Part shown: one piece after another, positions 52,083 through 61,269 of the stretch
How positions within the stretch are numbered: position 1 is the stretch's first letter
Layout of the letters: the number at the start of each line of letters is the position of its first letter
Source of the DNA: Accumulibacter phosphatis
GTDB taxonomy: Bacteria; Pseudomonadota; Gammaproteobacteria; Burkholderiales; Rhodocyclaceae
Direction: 5' to 3'
Length of the DNA stretch: 64,000 nt
Assembly (NCBI RefSeq): GCF_000024165.1
Contig: NC_013194.1
Span: 4,154,001-4,218,000 of the forward strand
Notes under the pieces: generated by a model
The model's input: the letters and a program-made list of their open reading frames with translations, nothing else
Told to the model about the DNA's origin: nothing
The model's database searches: none
Made by a program: the position numbers and the translations under genes

Positions 52083-53078
52083 TCAGCTGCGCCGGAAGTG
52101 GTCCGGCTCGATGCCGTGCTTCTTGAGCAGCTTGCCCAGCGCGCGCCGCTCCTTGCCGGCCAGACGCGCTGCACTCGAAACGTTGCCGCCGGTTTCCGAG
52201 AGCAGGCGCTGCAACTGGCTGCGCTCGAAAGCGTTCAGTACCTGCTGCTTGGCTTCGTTGAAATTGAGCGTCGTCGGGCAGCCGAGGCGGCGATCGGGCT
52301 GGCATCGTCGATCGCTGTCGGGAGCCAGGTCTCGCACCAGGATGTCCGGCCCGTCGCAGAGCAGGAATTCGCGCTGAATACGGTTCTGCAGTTCGCGAAC
52401 GTTGCCCGGCCAGGCGTAGGTCAGCAACCAGTGCACGGTATCCGGATGCAGTTCCTGGACCGTTCGCTGGTACTGATGCGCGGCTTCGGCGATGAAGTGG
52501 CGGGCGAGCAACACCGGGTCATGCTCGCGGCGCCGCAGCGGCGGCACCTGCAGGTCCATGGCCGCCAGTCGATAGTAGAGGTCGGCCCGGAACTGCCCTT
52601 GCCCGACACTCTCGAGGAGATCGCTGTTGCAGGCGGCAACGATCCGCACGTCGGCCTTCTCGGTACGGCTGCTGCCCAGCCGGCGGTACTGGCCATCCTG
52701 CAGGAAGCGCAGCAGGCTGACCTGGGCCTTGGCGGTCAGCGCATCCACCTCGTCAAGGAAGAGCGTGCCGCCCTCGGCTTGCGCGATCAGGCCGATCTGG
52801 CTCTCGCGAGCATCGGTGTAGGCGCCGCGAGCATGGCCGAACAGTTCGTTCTCGACCAGATGATCCGGCAGCGCTCCGCAGTTGACCGGTATGAACGGGC
52901 GGTCCTGACGCTGGCCCTGGTAATGGATCGCACGCGCCGCCATTTCCTTGCCACTGCCCGTTTCGCCGGTGATCAGAACGGTGGTGTCGTAGCGGGCGAT
53001 CCTGGCGAGAATCGCCAGCATCGCCCGGAAAGCGGCAGATTCGCCGATGAAACCATTCACTGCCGGCAACTCGTTCAT
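52083..53078 (-). CDS. PspF-like sigma-54 activator (AAA+ enhancer-binding protein)
   Basis: A 331-residue protein that consists only of a central AAA+ domain and a C-terminal FIS-type helix-turn-helix (LLSETGGNVSSAARLAGKER); there is no receiver or sensor domain, the plan of PspF (about 325 residues). Walker A is GETGSGKE (38-45) and Walker B GGTLFLDEVD (103-112). The sigma-54 contact loop, normally GAFTGA, reads GAYTDA (85-90). The R-finger region QYRRLG and the NVREL motif in WPGNVRELQNR are intact. ATG 53078 is taken as the start. It lies 2.8 kb upstream of the eCIS promoter; the two intervening genes do not need it. Confidence 0.88.
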   Translation of the reverse strand: MNELPAVNGFIGESAAFRAMLAILARIARYDTTVLITGETGSGKEMAARAIHYQGQRQDRPFIPVNCGALPDHLVENELFGHARGAYTDARESQIGLIAQAEGGTLFLDEVDALTAKAQVSLLRFLQDGQYRRLGSSRTEKADVRIVAACNSDLLESVGQGQFRADLYYRLAAMDLQVPPLRRREHDPVLLARHFIAEAAHQYQRTVQELHPDTVHWLLTYAWPGNVRELQNRIQREFLLCDGPDILVRDLAPDSDRRCQPDRRLGCPTTLNFNEAKQQVLNAFERSQLQRLLSETGGNVSSAARLAGKERRALGKLLKKHGIEPDHFRRS

Positions 53079-53237
53079 CGCTCGCCCCCCTGGCTGGCGC
53101 CAACGTCGGCACCAGATTCGTCGAAGGTCAAAATGCGACACTAGCAAGAGATCCGCGGCGGCGTCCAATCAACTGTCTGAATGGTGCCGGCGATCGGTTG
53201 ACCAGGATTCACTCGCCGCTCGGCGCATCGGCTCGGC

Positions 53238-55547
53238 TCACTTGCCTCGCCTTCCGCCCTCACCCTTGCCGCGCGTCGGCTCGCCGGTGTCCGGCCCGGG
53301 GTACTCCACTCCGTCCCAGGTCATGAAGCGGCGTCCGACGGTCAGTGGGACGACATCGCGCACTGTCACGCTACATTGATGGTAGCCGGCCTTCGGCGCC
53401 GTTATCCACAGTTCGAGACCGCTGCCGACCGGCTCGCCGTCGAGCGTCCAAGCACAGGCCTCGGGCTCGATGCGTTTGCCGCTCGCAGTGGCAACGGCTA
53501 CCCACAGACGCAAGGGCGAGCCTTCGAGCAGTGCCGACCCATCGGCCGGCGGGTTCATGATGGTGACGCCCGGCGCCCGCGGTTTGAGCACGATTGGCCT
53601 GGCTTTCTCTGCCACCGTGTTGAATCCGTCGTGCACCAGGGCCCGGAAGGTGATCGACCCGCTCGGCAGGGCGGCCAGGTCAACGGCAAGCCTGGAGTCT
53701 CGCAGACCGGCGGCACAGCCGTTCCAGGAGCGCCCGCCGTCCTTCGAGAACTGGACGGAAAACTGCAGGGGCAAGTCACCGCTGCCGGGCTCGACCGACC
53801 ACTGCACCAGCACATCGACCTTGCGCAGCTTGACATCGACCCGCAGCAAGCGGGGCGGTGTCTCGGCGGCCTTGCGTTCCCAGGCGACACTGTCCTGGCC
53901 GGCGCCGTCGCGGCCCGGGCGCTGGATGCGCAGGGCGGCACCCGGCTCGACGTTGGGCACCAGGGCCTGGAAGCTGTAGTCGCTCGCCTCACCGTCCGGT
54001 CCGCCGTCATGACCACACGCGCAGCCGCAGCCACCGCCGTGGGCATGCGCAGGCAGGCGCATGACCGGCGCCGAGGCGACGACATTCCCGTCGCGCCCAA
54101 TCAGTTCGGCGACCATGTCGGCACTCTGTCCGCGGTGCACGGTCGGCTGCGCGTCGACTCGCATCACCGACTCGACGGCGACGCTGCGGTCGCGACGATG
54201 CGTGCCGGTGATGACGATGACCGGGCGCGGCTGGTAGACCTGCAGGTGGTCCCGCCAGAACCACCACGGGGGCGGCGGCGGATCGGGGATGTATTCCCAG
54301 GGCCACAACCAGGGGTCGACGAGTTCGGGGATGCGCAGCGGCGAGTGCGTCGAGGTCGGCGAGAAAACGGCATTGTCGATCAGCCGCGCGTGCGTGTACA
54401 GCGAGATCCAGCGCGGGCTGCAGTAGGACATGTAGTCTTTCTGCGTCGGCGGATGGATGGTGCCGCTATTGATGTCGAGCCCGTACTCACCGAGCGAGGC
54501 CTGCGGCGTTCCCGCCGGGTCGTAGGGTTCGTAAGCCGGGTAGTTCGCGTCGCCGGGGGTACCGCAGGGGGCATGCGCCTGACCGGCAAAGTGACCGATT
54601 TCATGCGCCATGGTCACGCCGTCATTGATCGAACCCGAGGTCACGCCGTCCGATGCGCAGCCGATCACCGGGCCCATCGGCACACCGTTCGGCAGCAGGC
54701 CGTAGTAGATGACATCGCTGCGGTTGCCGTCGTTCGCCTTGGCGGCGGCGAGCAGCGCGTTGAGGGTGAACCAGCCCGTCGAGCAACCGCCCGGCGTGGT
54801 CGCGGCGCCGGTCAGCGGCGTCGTCAGGGTGACGGTGCCGGCGCTCGAGAACACCCCCTCGGACTGCACCGGATTGGTGGTGTGGGTCCACGCCGCCGTC
54901 GCCTGCAAGTCGGCAACCGTCGGCGCCGGAATGTTCAGCGTCATGGTGGCGGCGGCGTTCGGGCCGTTGTAAGCCACCATCAGGCCACGCACCGACAGCG
55001 TCTGCAACAGCGTCGCATCGATGTTGATCACTTCGCTGTCGATCGGGGAATCGGCCGTCTGCCCGGCAACCCAGACGGTGACGGTCAGCCGCATCAGGCC
55101 GCGCACCATGTCCGACGGCAGTACGAAGTTCAGCGTCGAACTGAGCGTACTGCGTTCGTCGGCGTAGTCGGGGGCGACCTCGGCCGTGACGACGCCGGGA
55201 GCGGCCGGCGCCAACTCGCCGGCGTCCTGCCACAGGCCGAGGTAGCCCGGCCCACGCCGCTCGACCTTCACCTTGCCGGTCATCTGCACACTGCCGTGCG
55301 CACTGCCGCGTACGTAGACCCGCACCCAGGCCGGCTTGTAGGCCACCAGGCGGGCGCTGTTGTCGGGCGCACGGTCGAGGGGGTCGGTGAGGTGGCGATG
55401 CGAGCGAAAGTACTGGATGGCTTGCGTCACTTCGGCGCCGATGATCCGCGGACCAAAGAAGTGCGGATACTCGCGCAGCGCTCGGGCCAGTTCGCCGAGG
55501 TCGGCAACGGCCGACAGGCCAGCGTTCAGATGGTCGAAAGTTCCCAT
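53238..55547 (-). CDS. Signal-less metzincin-like protease with Ig-like C-terminus
   Basis: A 769-residue protein. The zinc site is HEIGHFAGQAH (315-325), a metzincin pattern, with Cys328 next, and a Met-turn candidate DYMSYCSPRW (Met373), resembling M66/StcE-like enzymes. Residues 1-180 are beta-rich; residues 540-769 form Ig-like modules. A His/Cys-rich cluster AHAHGGGCGCACGHDGG lies near residues 500-516. There is no Sec or Tat signal, unusual for a large extracellular-type protease. The ATG at 55547 has GGAGATCC upstream. It is 20 bases downstream of the beta-propeller gene and close to the eCIS locus. Confidence 0.8.
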   Translation of the reverse strand: MGTFDHLNAGLSAVADLGELARALREYPHFFGPRIIGAEVTQAIQYFRSHRHLTDPLDRAPDNSARLVAYKPAWVRVYVRGSAHGSVQMTGKVKVERRGPGYLGLWQDAGELAPAAPGVVTAEVAPDYADERSTLSSTLNFVLPSDMVRGLMRLTVTVWVAGQTADSPIDSEVINIDATLLQTLSVRGLMVAYNGPNAAATMTLNIPAPTVADLQATAAWTHTTNPVQSEGVFSSAGTVTLTTPLTGAATTPGGCSTGWFTLNALLAAAKANDGNRSDVIYYGLLPNGVPMGPVIGCASDGVTSGSINDGVTMAHEIGHFAGQAHAPCGTPGDANYPAYEPYDPAGTPQASLGEYGLDINSGTIHPPTQKDYMSYCSPRWISLYTHARLIDNAVFSPTSTHSPLRIPELVDPWLWPWEYIPDPPPPPWWFWRDHLQVYQPRPVIVITGTHRRDRSVAVESVMRVDAQPTVHRGQSADMVAELIGRDGNVVASAPVMRLPAHAHGGGCGCACGHDGGPDGEASDYSFQALVPNVEPGAALRIQRPGRDGAGQDSVAWERKAAETPPRLLRVDVKLRKVDVLVQWSVEPGSGDLPLQFSVQFSKDGGRSWNGCAAGLRDSRLAVDLAALPSGSITFRALVHDGFNTVAEKARPIVLKPRAPGVTIMNPPADGSALLEGSPLRLWVAVATASGKRIEPEACAWTLDGEPVGSGLELWITAPKAGYHQCSVTVRDVVPLTVGRRFMTWDGVEYPGPDTGEPTRGKGEGGRRGK

Positions 55548-55567
55548 GCGGATCTCCTTGACGAGGA

Positions 55568-56614
55568 TCAGGCCCGAGCACCGCCAAAGACGACGAACTC
55601 CGGGCAATCGATGAACTCGCTGTCGGTCGCTGCGCCGACAAACAGCTCTGGTGTGCCGAAATCCTGGCCGCAGGTGTAGATGGCCTTGTCATCCCGTGAG
55701 GCTAGATAGAAGGTTCCCGAGGAATCGAAGCACATGCCCGAGATCGTCTTGACGCCCCGTACGACGGTCTCGAGAGCCCCTGTGGTCAGGTGATACTGCA
55801 GTACGGTGTCGGTGCCCGAGCTGCCGATGTAGAGGTGATCGCCGTTGACCAGGAGGTGTACCGGCGCCTGCAGAAACGCGCCGGCAGCGATCTGGCCCTG
55901 CAACTGACCGCGCCCCGGACCGCTCCGCAGATCGTAGATCTTGACGCAGTTCCCAGGCTCGTCAGCGACGTAGAGCGAGTCACCGACAACCAGTACATCG
56001 CGCACGGAATGGGCGACTTTCATCCGCTTCGGATGCTTCCTCGACGCATCCGCGGCAAGGACGACGTCCAGGCCTTGGGGCCTACCCAGGCTCGACGGCG
56101 CGTGCTTCGGCGAGGCCGGGAGCTTGCCGACCGAGGAAGCCACCATGGTTCCGCGGAGAAACATCGTCTTCTTCAAACCGGCAAGGTAAGCGGCAACGGG
56201 CAGGGCAGCGCTTGGCTTCTTCCTGGCCAGCGGCTTCAGGCCGGTGACGACATTGCTGTCCTGGCTTGACAGATAGCCGTTGCCGCTCGCGTCGAACGCC
56301 AGGGCGAAGGGATGCGCGACGGCCTTCGATACGCTCGCATCAGCGTAGATTCCGAGGTAGGGGTGGCTGCCATCGGCGTCCGGAGTCCCGTCGTAGACGA
56401 GGACCTGACTCTCGTTGCGGTAACCGTTCACGACGTAGAGATGACCCGCCGGGCCGAAAACCAGATCGCGCAATTCGCTCAGCGGCGGCGATCCCGCCGG
56501 CGTCTGCAGAGCCGCCGTCGTCACTCGGACCGGCTTGCCGCCGACCACGTCATACACGAACACGTTGTTGATCGCCGGGCTGACATCGCCACCGTGAAAG
56601 CTGATGTAGATCAT
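55568..56614 (-). CDS. NHL-like beta-propeller protein
   Basis: A 348-residue protein of repeated beta-blades (FVYDVVGGKPV, HLYVVNGYRNESQVLVYD, DSLYVADEPGNCVKIYD, DHLYIGSSGTDTVLQYH, GTFYLASRDDKAIYT), consistent with a six-bladed NHL-like propeller. It has no signal peptide. It is probably co-transcribed with the metalloprotease gene 20 bases downstream. Propellers often bind partners or glycans; the substrate is unknown. Confidence 0.75.
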   Translation of the reverse strand: MIYISFHGGDVSPAINNVFVYDVVGGKPVRVTTAALQTPAGSPPLSELRDLVFGPAGHLYVVNGYRNESQVLVYDGTPDADGSHPYLGIYADASVSKAVAHPFALAFDASGNGYLSSQDSNVVTGLKPLARKKPSAALPVAAYLAGLKKTMFLRGTMVASSVGKLPASPKHAPSSLGRPQGLDVVLAADASRKHPKRMKVAHSVRDVLVVGDSLYVADEPGNCVKIYDLRSGPGRGQLQGQIAAGAFLQAPVHLLVNGDHLYIGSSGTDTVLQYHLTTGALETVVRGVKTISGMCFDSSGTFYLASRDDKAIYTCGQDFGTPELFVGAATDSEFIDCPEFVVFGGARA

Positions 56615-56939
56615 TCTCCGTCTCCAGGAAAGGTTGGGCAGGCGCCAGTCACGGCATGGTACCGCTTGTCGCCGACCAGCGGAAAGTTCGTTGCCGGCGC
56701 CCCAGCCCTGACGCATGACCCTGCCGAATCGGGGTCGTTTGCCGGAGGCCCGTGCTTTCGCCGCTGGAGCGGTCAGATCGCGGGGGGCTGGCGGCAAGTG
56801 AGGGCTGGATGCGCGTGTGGTATGGGGTGCGTGAAGAGGGTGTCGATAGGTGGCAGGAGCTCCGGTCCGATCGCTGGGCGAGCCTGTCCCGGCACGGGGG
56901 ACGCGGCTTGGGGTGGTTTCTCGGGCCGTCCTGGGCAGG
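56615..56939. other. Stretch between the propeller gene and the insertion sequence
   Basis: About 325 bases that should hold the promoter of the propeller-protease unit and the left end of the insertion sequence. I could not identify terminal inverted repeats or a target duplication by eye. Confidence 0.4.
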
Positions 56940-58460
56940 TCACTCGAGTTGCAGGAGAAAAGGTTTGGCGAGGAGCGCGCGCATCCGCGCGGAATCGAGC
57001 CAGGGGCCAGCGCAGGAATTTCGGATGAAGGCGATGGCCCCGCGCACGCCGAACTGGCGATACAGATCGCGGAGCTGTCGCGTGAAGCGCGCCAGGGTAT
57101 TGAAGACATGCGCCAGGCGCATCAGGAGGTGGTAGCCCCGCATGGCATTCCAGTCGAGGGCAAAGGCATGCTCGTAGTGGTAGCCCTGGTGCTTTTCGAC
57201 GAGGAAGCCCGCTTCGATGCCCCAGCGGTGGCGGGCGCCGAGATTGCAACGCTCATGAACGTTCTCGCGGCTGAGCGGCTGGCTGGAGAGCCAGGCGTGG
57301 CGCGCCGTTTCGGTGACGATCCTGGCCTCTTGATCGACACCTTGCCAGCGCTCCTCACAGACGACCACGTGCAGCTTGAGCCGGCAACGACCGTTGGAAC
57401 CGTAAGCGTATTCGATGTCATTGACCCAGCTGAAGTGCTGTTGGCGTCGTCCCCAGTCCTGCTGCAGGGTTGGTAACTGCCGGGGCTGCAGCGCGCGGAA
57501 CTCCTCCCAGACCGTGGGCAAATCCTTGTCCTTGAGCACGATCATGAACTGCCAGTGGGCGCGCAAGCAGCGCTGCATCACCGGCCCGTTGGCATAGAGG
57601 CCGTCGAGCAGAAGCAGGATTGGCAGGCGGGGAAACAGCCTCTTGAGCCGGTCGCTCAAGCGCGCAAAGCCGCGCAGCTCGCAATCCTGCTTCTGTGCTT
57701 CGCTGTCGCCCAGCGCGTGTTCGAGGAACTCGCTGAGCAACGGGATGACCAGACCGTTGTGGAAGACAAGGCTGGCCTCGAGCACGTAGACGAAGTACTG
57801 GGTATGGCGGGTTTCGTCCTTGCCGACGTGGCGCTGCAGGAGTTCCTCCGCCCAGAGGGTGTCGCCCGCGAGCTTCTGCGAGCCATCGATGGCGATCGGA
57901 TGGCAGTGATTGATCAGATAACGCCGGAAGCTCTTGCCGCGGATCAGGCGGCGCACCAGGTCGACGTGCGCCTGTTCCAAGTGGGCGAGGTCGATGTCGC
58001 GCAGCAGCCGATACAGGGTGTCGGCGTGCGGCAGGGCCTCGATCTCCGGGAACAGCCGTTGCAGGTTGGCGAGGAACTGCGGACGGGTCATCTCGCGGTT
58101 GGTCTCGCGCCGGGAAGCGAACTGAAAGACGAACATCAGCAGGCCATAGAGCAGCAGCACGGTCAGCTTGTGCCGGCGCTTCCTGGGGTCTCGGGGGTCG
58201 GGAATCTGTTCCAGCTGGCCGAGCAAGGCCGGCAGTTCGTTGCGCAGGAGGCGCGCCTGTTTGCTCACGGCGTCCTCGCGGGCCTCCGTTTCTTCGGCGA
58301 TGGTCGCGAAGGCCGAGCATCCGTTGGGCAAGGGTGCGGGCGAGTGGGCCACGGCTCCCCTCGCGCGCCGCTTCGCGTTCAGTGCCTTCTCCTGCCGTCT
58401 CTTGTTGCGGCGTTGCTCCCGGATGCCGGCACGCGTCGGGCGACGGCAGGGTGTGCTCAT
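56940..58460 (-). CDS. DDE transposase (IS4-like fold)
   Basis: A 506-residue transposase. The likely catalytic residues are visible: Asp in PIAIDGSQKL, Asp in LLLLDGLYANG and Glu in RWGIEAGFLVEKHQGY, the last being the Y(2)R(3)E(6)K-like region of IS4-type enzymes. The N-terminal 70 residues are Arg-rich. The ATG overlaps the stop of the DUF4338 gene by four bases. It appears intact. The family within ISfinder is not determined. Confidence 0.88.
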   Translation of the reverse strand: MSTPCRRPTRAGIREQRRNKRRQEKALNAKRRARGAVAHSPAPLPNGCSAFATIAEETEAREDAVSKQARLLRNELPALLGQLEQIPDPRDPRKRRHKLTVLLLYGLLMFVFQFASRRETNREMTRPQFLANLQRLFPEIEALPHADTLYRLLRDIDLAHLEQAHVDLVRRLIRGKSFRRYLINHCHPIAIDGSQKLAGDTLWAEELLQRHVGKDETRHTQYFVYVLEASLVFHNGLVIPLLSEFLEHALGDSEAQKQDCELRGFARLSDRLKRLFPRLPILLLLDGLYANGPVMQRCLRAHWQFMIVLKDKDLPTVWEEFRALQPRQLPTLQQDWGRRQQHFSWVNDIEYAYGSNGRCRLKLHVVVCEERWQGVDQEARIVTETARHAWLSSQPLSRENVHERCNLGARHRWGIEAGFLVEKHQGYHYEHAFALDWNAMRGYHLLMRLAHVFNTLARFTRQLRDLYRQFGVRGAIAFIRNSCAGPWLDSARMRALLAKPFLLQLE

Positions 58461-59359
58461 GGCCGGCTGAGCCCGGTCAGCGCGTTCAGCCGGTCCCGAC
58501 CGTCGCGGCCGATCGGCTTGACCCATACTTGCCGAGGCGTGCTGTGATAGGTCCGGCCAGGACGGGCCAGCCCGCGTCCGCTGGTCTCTCCGAGCAATTG
58601 CCAACCGGCAGCGCGGTAGCAGGTGCCGGCATGCTGTCGCGGGTCGACGAAGCTTTCCAGCAGCAGGGGCTCGAAGCCCCAGTGTTCGAGCCAGTCGCTG
58701 CGCGCACGACGCGCGAGTTGTCCAAGCACATGGCTGGCCAGATGCGGCACCCGGACGTGCGGGAAGATCAGGAAGCGGCTGTTGTTGAGCACCCGCGGCA
58801 GGTTCTCGCGGCGGGCCTGAGCCGTCCAGCCGATCCAGTCGTCGCGCACGGCCACCGCCCGAGCGGCACCGGACAACAGGACGCAACCGAGCCGCAGCTC
58901 ACCCGCCGTGATGAAGTAGCGCAGCCGGTAGCCGAAGGCGCCCTGGAAACCCAGCGGATGCCAGCGCGCCACCAGCGCATCCCACAGCGCCACCACAGGC
59001 GGGTCGCGGACGACTTGCAGAGACACCGGTCCGAGTGCCGACAGCGTGCCGTGCACCGGCGGCTCGGCGACTGGCTCGACCGGTGCGGCGGCGGGTGCGC
59101 TACGGCGTGCCGGCGATGGCCTCACCGCCGGCAGTGCCAGCAGGCCGGCCGCCTGCAGACGCTCCAGAAACTCCAGGCAGGCACTGATCTTCGCCGTCCC
59201 CGTCAGCGTGGTCCAGCCCAAATGCTCGCAGACCGTCGCCGCCAACTCCTTGCGCGCCAATCCCGGCAGCCACGCCACCGTCGCGCAGAGATCGGCGATC
59301 TCCGCGGCGCTGAACACGCGACCACAGTGCACCCATTCTCCGGCACTCGTTGCAACCAC
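58457..59359 (-). CDS. DUF4338 protein of the insertion sequence
   Basis: A 300-residue protein whose C-terminal 200 residues match DUF4338: GFQGAFGYRLRYFI, RDDWIGWTAQARRENLPRVL, NNSRFLIFPHVRV, LLESFVDPRQHAGTCYRAAG and LLGETSGRG. DUF4338 also occurs in DruA of the Druantia defence system, but its usual setting is in IS-like elements, as here. GTG 59359 is preferred because GGAGG lies seven bases upstream; TTG 59377 is an alternative. Its stop is coupled to the transposase start. Confidence 0.85.
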   Translation of the reverse strand: MVATSAGEWVHCGRVFSAAEIADLCATVAWLPGLARKELAATVCEHLGWTTLTGTAKISACLEFLERLQAAGLLALPAVRPSPARRSAPAAAPVEPVAEPPVHGTLSALGPVSLQVVRDPPVVALWDALVARWHPLGFQGAFGYRLRYFITAGELRLGCVLLSGAARAVAVRDDWIGWTAQARRENLPRVLNNSRFLIFPHVRVPHLASHVLGQLARRARSDWLEHWGFEPLLLESFVDPRQHAGTCYRAAGWQLLGETSGRGLARPGRTYHSTPRQVWVKPIGRDGRDRLNALTGLSRP

Positions 59360-59645
59360 CGTGATTCCTCCGGCCAAGACGTGGATCCATGACGCTCCGC
59401 CTATCCTGCCAGAAGTCCTCGCGGCTGTCTAGTCCCCTTGTGCGAAACCTTTTTTTTCCTACCCACCGCCACGCCCCAGAAACACAGGGTCGCAGGACTC
59501 ATGCTTCAGGGCTGCCGGCGCCCGGTCCAGCAGGCGAGCGCGTCCGGGACCATGCCGGACACGCTAGAATTCCGGCTGGCTGGCAGCCGCATCGAAAGCG
59601 TCCGCTGCCCGCTTCCTCAGCCAACGCCGCCAAAAGGAGAAACTG

Positions 59646-60680
59646 ATGCGCCGAAGAATCCTCAAGACCCTCGCGATCGCCCTGACGGCGATGGCACTGC
59701 CGGCCGCCGTGATTGCTGCCGAGACCGCCTACAAGCCGGAGTACAAGCTGTCGACGGTGCTCGGACCGGCTTTCCCGTGGGGCAAGGGCGGCGAGATCTG
59801 GGCCGAACTGGTGCGCGAACGCAGCAAGGGGCGGATCAACATCAAGATGTATCCGGGCGCCTCGCTGGTCGGCGGCGACCAGACGCGGGAACTGGCCGCG
59901 GTGCGGCAGGGGGCGATCGACCTGGCGATCGGCTCGACGATCAACTGGTCGCCACAGGTCAAGGAACTCAACCTGTACGCGCTACCCTTCCTGACGCAGG
60001 ATCACGCCGGTCTCGATGCGCTGACCTCCGGCGAAGTGGCCAAGGACATCTTCGCACTGGTCGAGAAGGCCGGCGTCGTGCCGCTGGCCTGGGGCGAGAA
60101 CGGATTCCGTGAACTCAGCAACTCGAAGCGCGAAATCCGCAGGCCGGACGACATGAAGGGGCTCAAGTTCCGCGTGGTCGGCTCGCCGATCTTCAATGAC
60201 ACCTTCAGCGCGCTCGGCGCCAACCCGACGCAGATGAGCTGGGCAGATGCGCAGCCGGCACTCGCTTCCGGCGCCGTCGATGGCCAGGAGAATCCGCTAC
60301 ACATCTACACGGCGGCAAAGCTCAACACCGTCGGACAGAAATACGTGACGCTCTGGGGCTACCTCGCGGACCCCTTGATCTTCGTCGTCAACAAGCAGGT
60401 CTGGGAGTCGTGGAGCCCGGAGGATCGGGCGCTCGTTCGCCAGGCGGCGATCGACGCGGGCCGGCAGGAAATCGCGCTGGCCCGCAAGGGGCTGACCGCG
60501 AGCGACGACGCGATGTACAAGGAGGTCACCGCGCTGGGCGCGACGCTGACGCGCCTGACGCCCGCCGAGAAGGAGGCCTTCGTCCGGGCAACGCGCCCGG
60601 TCTATGACAAGTGGGCGCAGACGATCGGACCGGATCTCGTCAGGAAGGCGGAAGCGGCCGTCGCCGCACGCCGCAAGTGA
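59646..60680 (+). CDS. dctP: TRAP transporter solute-binding protein (DctP family)
   Basis: A 344-residue periplasmic protein with a Sec signal (first 24 residues ending AVIAAE). It has the family features WGKGGEIWAELVRERSKGRI, the conserved Arg in NGFRELSNSKR and RRPDDMKGLKFRV, which binds the substrate carboxylate, and DGQENPLHIY. The substrate is probably a C4-dicarboxylate or another organic acid; which one cannot be told. GGAG is seven bases before the ATG. First gene of a dctPQM operon. Confidence 0.93.
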   Translation: MRRRILKTLAIALTAMALPAAVIAAETAYKPEYKLSTVLGPAFPWGKGGEIWAELVRERSKGRINIKMYPGASLVGGDQTRELAAVRQGAIDLAIGSTINWSPQVKELNLYALPFLTQDHAGLDALTSGEVAKDIFALVEKAGVVPLAWGENGFRELSNSKREIRRPDDMKGLKFRVVGSPIFNDTFSALGANPTQMSWADAQPALASGAVDGQENPLHIYTAAKLNTVGQKYVTLWGYLADPLIFVVNKQVWESWSPEDRALVRQAAIDAGRQEIALARKGLTASDDAMYKEVTALGATLTRLTPAEKEAFVRATRPVYDKWAQTIGPDLVRKAEAAVAARRK

Positions 60681-61267
60681 GCGCGCGGCAGGCGCCGCCG
60701 ACGGGAGCAGCCGCGCGGCCGGCTACTGATTCGCTGACCGGCGAAGCGACGGCCGACCCTGGCAGTGCCGACGCGCGGCCAGAGGACAGGCCGCGCGTCG
60801 GCACCGGCGTCGAGGAAGGCGTTGCCGCCATCGCCATGGCGCTGATCTGCGTCATCACTTTCGCCAACGTACTGGTGCGCTACCTGACCAACGTGTCGTT
60901 CGCCTTTACCGAAGAGGTTTCGGTCTTTCTGATGGTGGTGATGACGCTCGCCGGCGCGTCGGCGGCGTTCGCCCGCAACCGGCATATCCGCATGGAGTAC
61001 TTCGTCAGCAAGCTGGGCAGGCGCGCGCATCGCCGCATCGAGGTGCTGGTGACGCTTTGCGGAATGGCGCTGTTTGGCCTGCTCGCGTTCTACGGCTTCC
61101 ACCTGTTCCTGGACGACTGGCAGTACGCAACGACCTCGCCCGGCATCGGCGTGCCGCAGTGGATCTACACCGTCTGGCTGCCGCTGCTCTGCGCCCTGAT
61201 CACCCTGCGCCTCGGCGGGCGGCTGCTCCGGCTGCTGCGCGGCGCGAGCGAAAGGGGCGGTGCCTGA
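60677..61267 (+). CDS. dctQ: TRAP transporter small membrane subunit (DctQ)
   Basis: A 196-residue protein with four membrane helices of the DctQ family (FANVLVRYLTNVSFAFTEEVS, SAAFARNRHIRMEYFVSKLG). A GTG start at 60677 overlaps the dctP stop by four bases. The first 45 residues are a hydrophilic tail longer than usual. It works with DctM to form the membrane part. Confidence 0.88.
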   Translation: MSARQAPPTGAAARPATDSLTGEATADPGSADARPEDRPRVGTGVEEGVAAIAMALICVITFANVLVRYLTNVSFAFTEEVSVFLMVVMTLAGASAAFARNRHIRMEYFVSKLGRRAHRRIEVLVTLCGMALFGLLAFYGFHLFLDDWQYATTSPGIGVPQWIYTVWLPLLCALITLRLGGRLLRLLRGASERGGA

Positions 61268-61269
61268 AC

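Larger units (their letters stand above)
56940..59377 (-). mobile_element. Insertion sequence with DDE transposase and DUF4338 partner
   Basis: Two overlapping minus-strand genes form the coding part of an IS-like element; its exact ends were not found. The right end should lie before the TRAP transporter promoter (by about 59450) and the left end between 56615 and 56940. Confidence 0.75.

Noticed and set aside
58457..59359. Druantia anti-phage system (DruA-like DUF4338 protein)
   Set aside because: No DruB-DruE helicase or other defence genes are nearby, and the gene is coupled to a transposase; an IS component explains it.
56600..59480. Terminal inverted repeats of the insertion sequence
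   Set aside because: Short similarities (for example GGCAGGA strings on both sides) were compared but none extends to a convincing repeat with target duplication.
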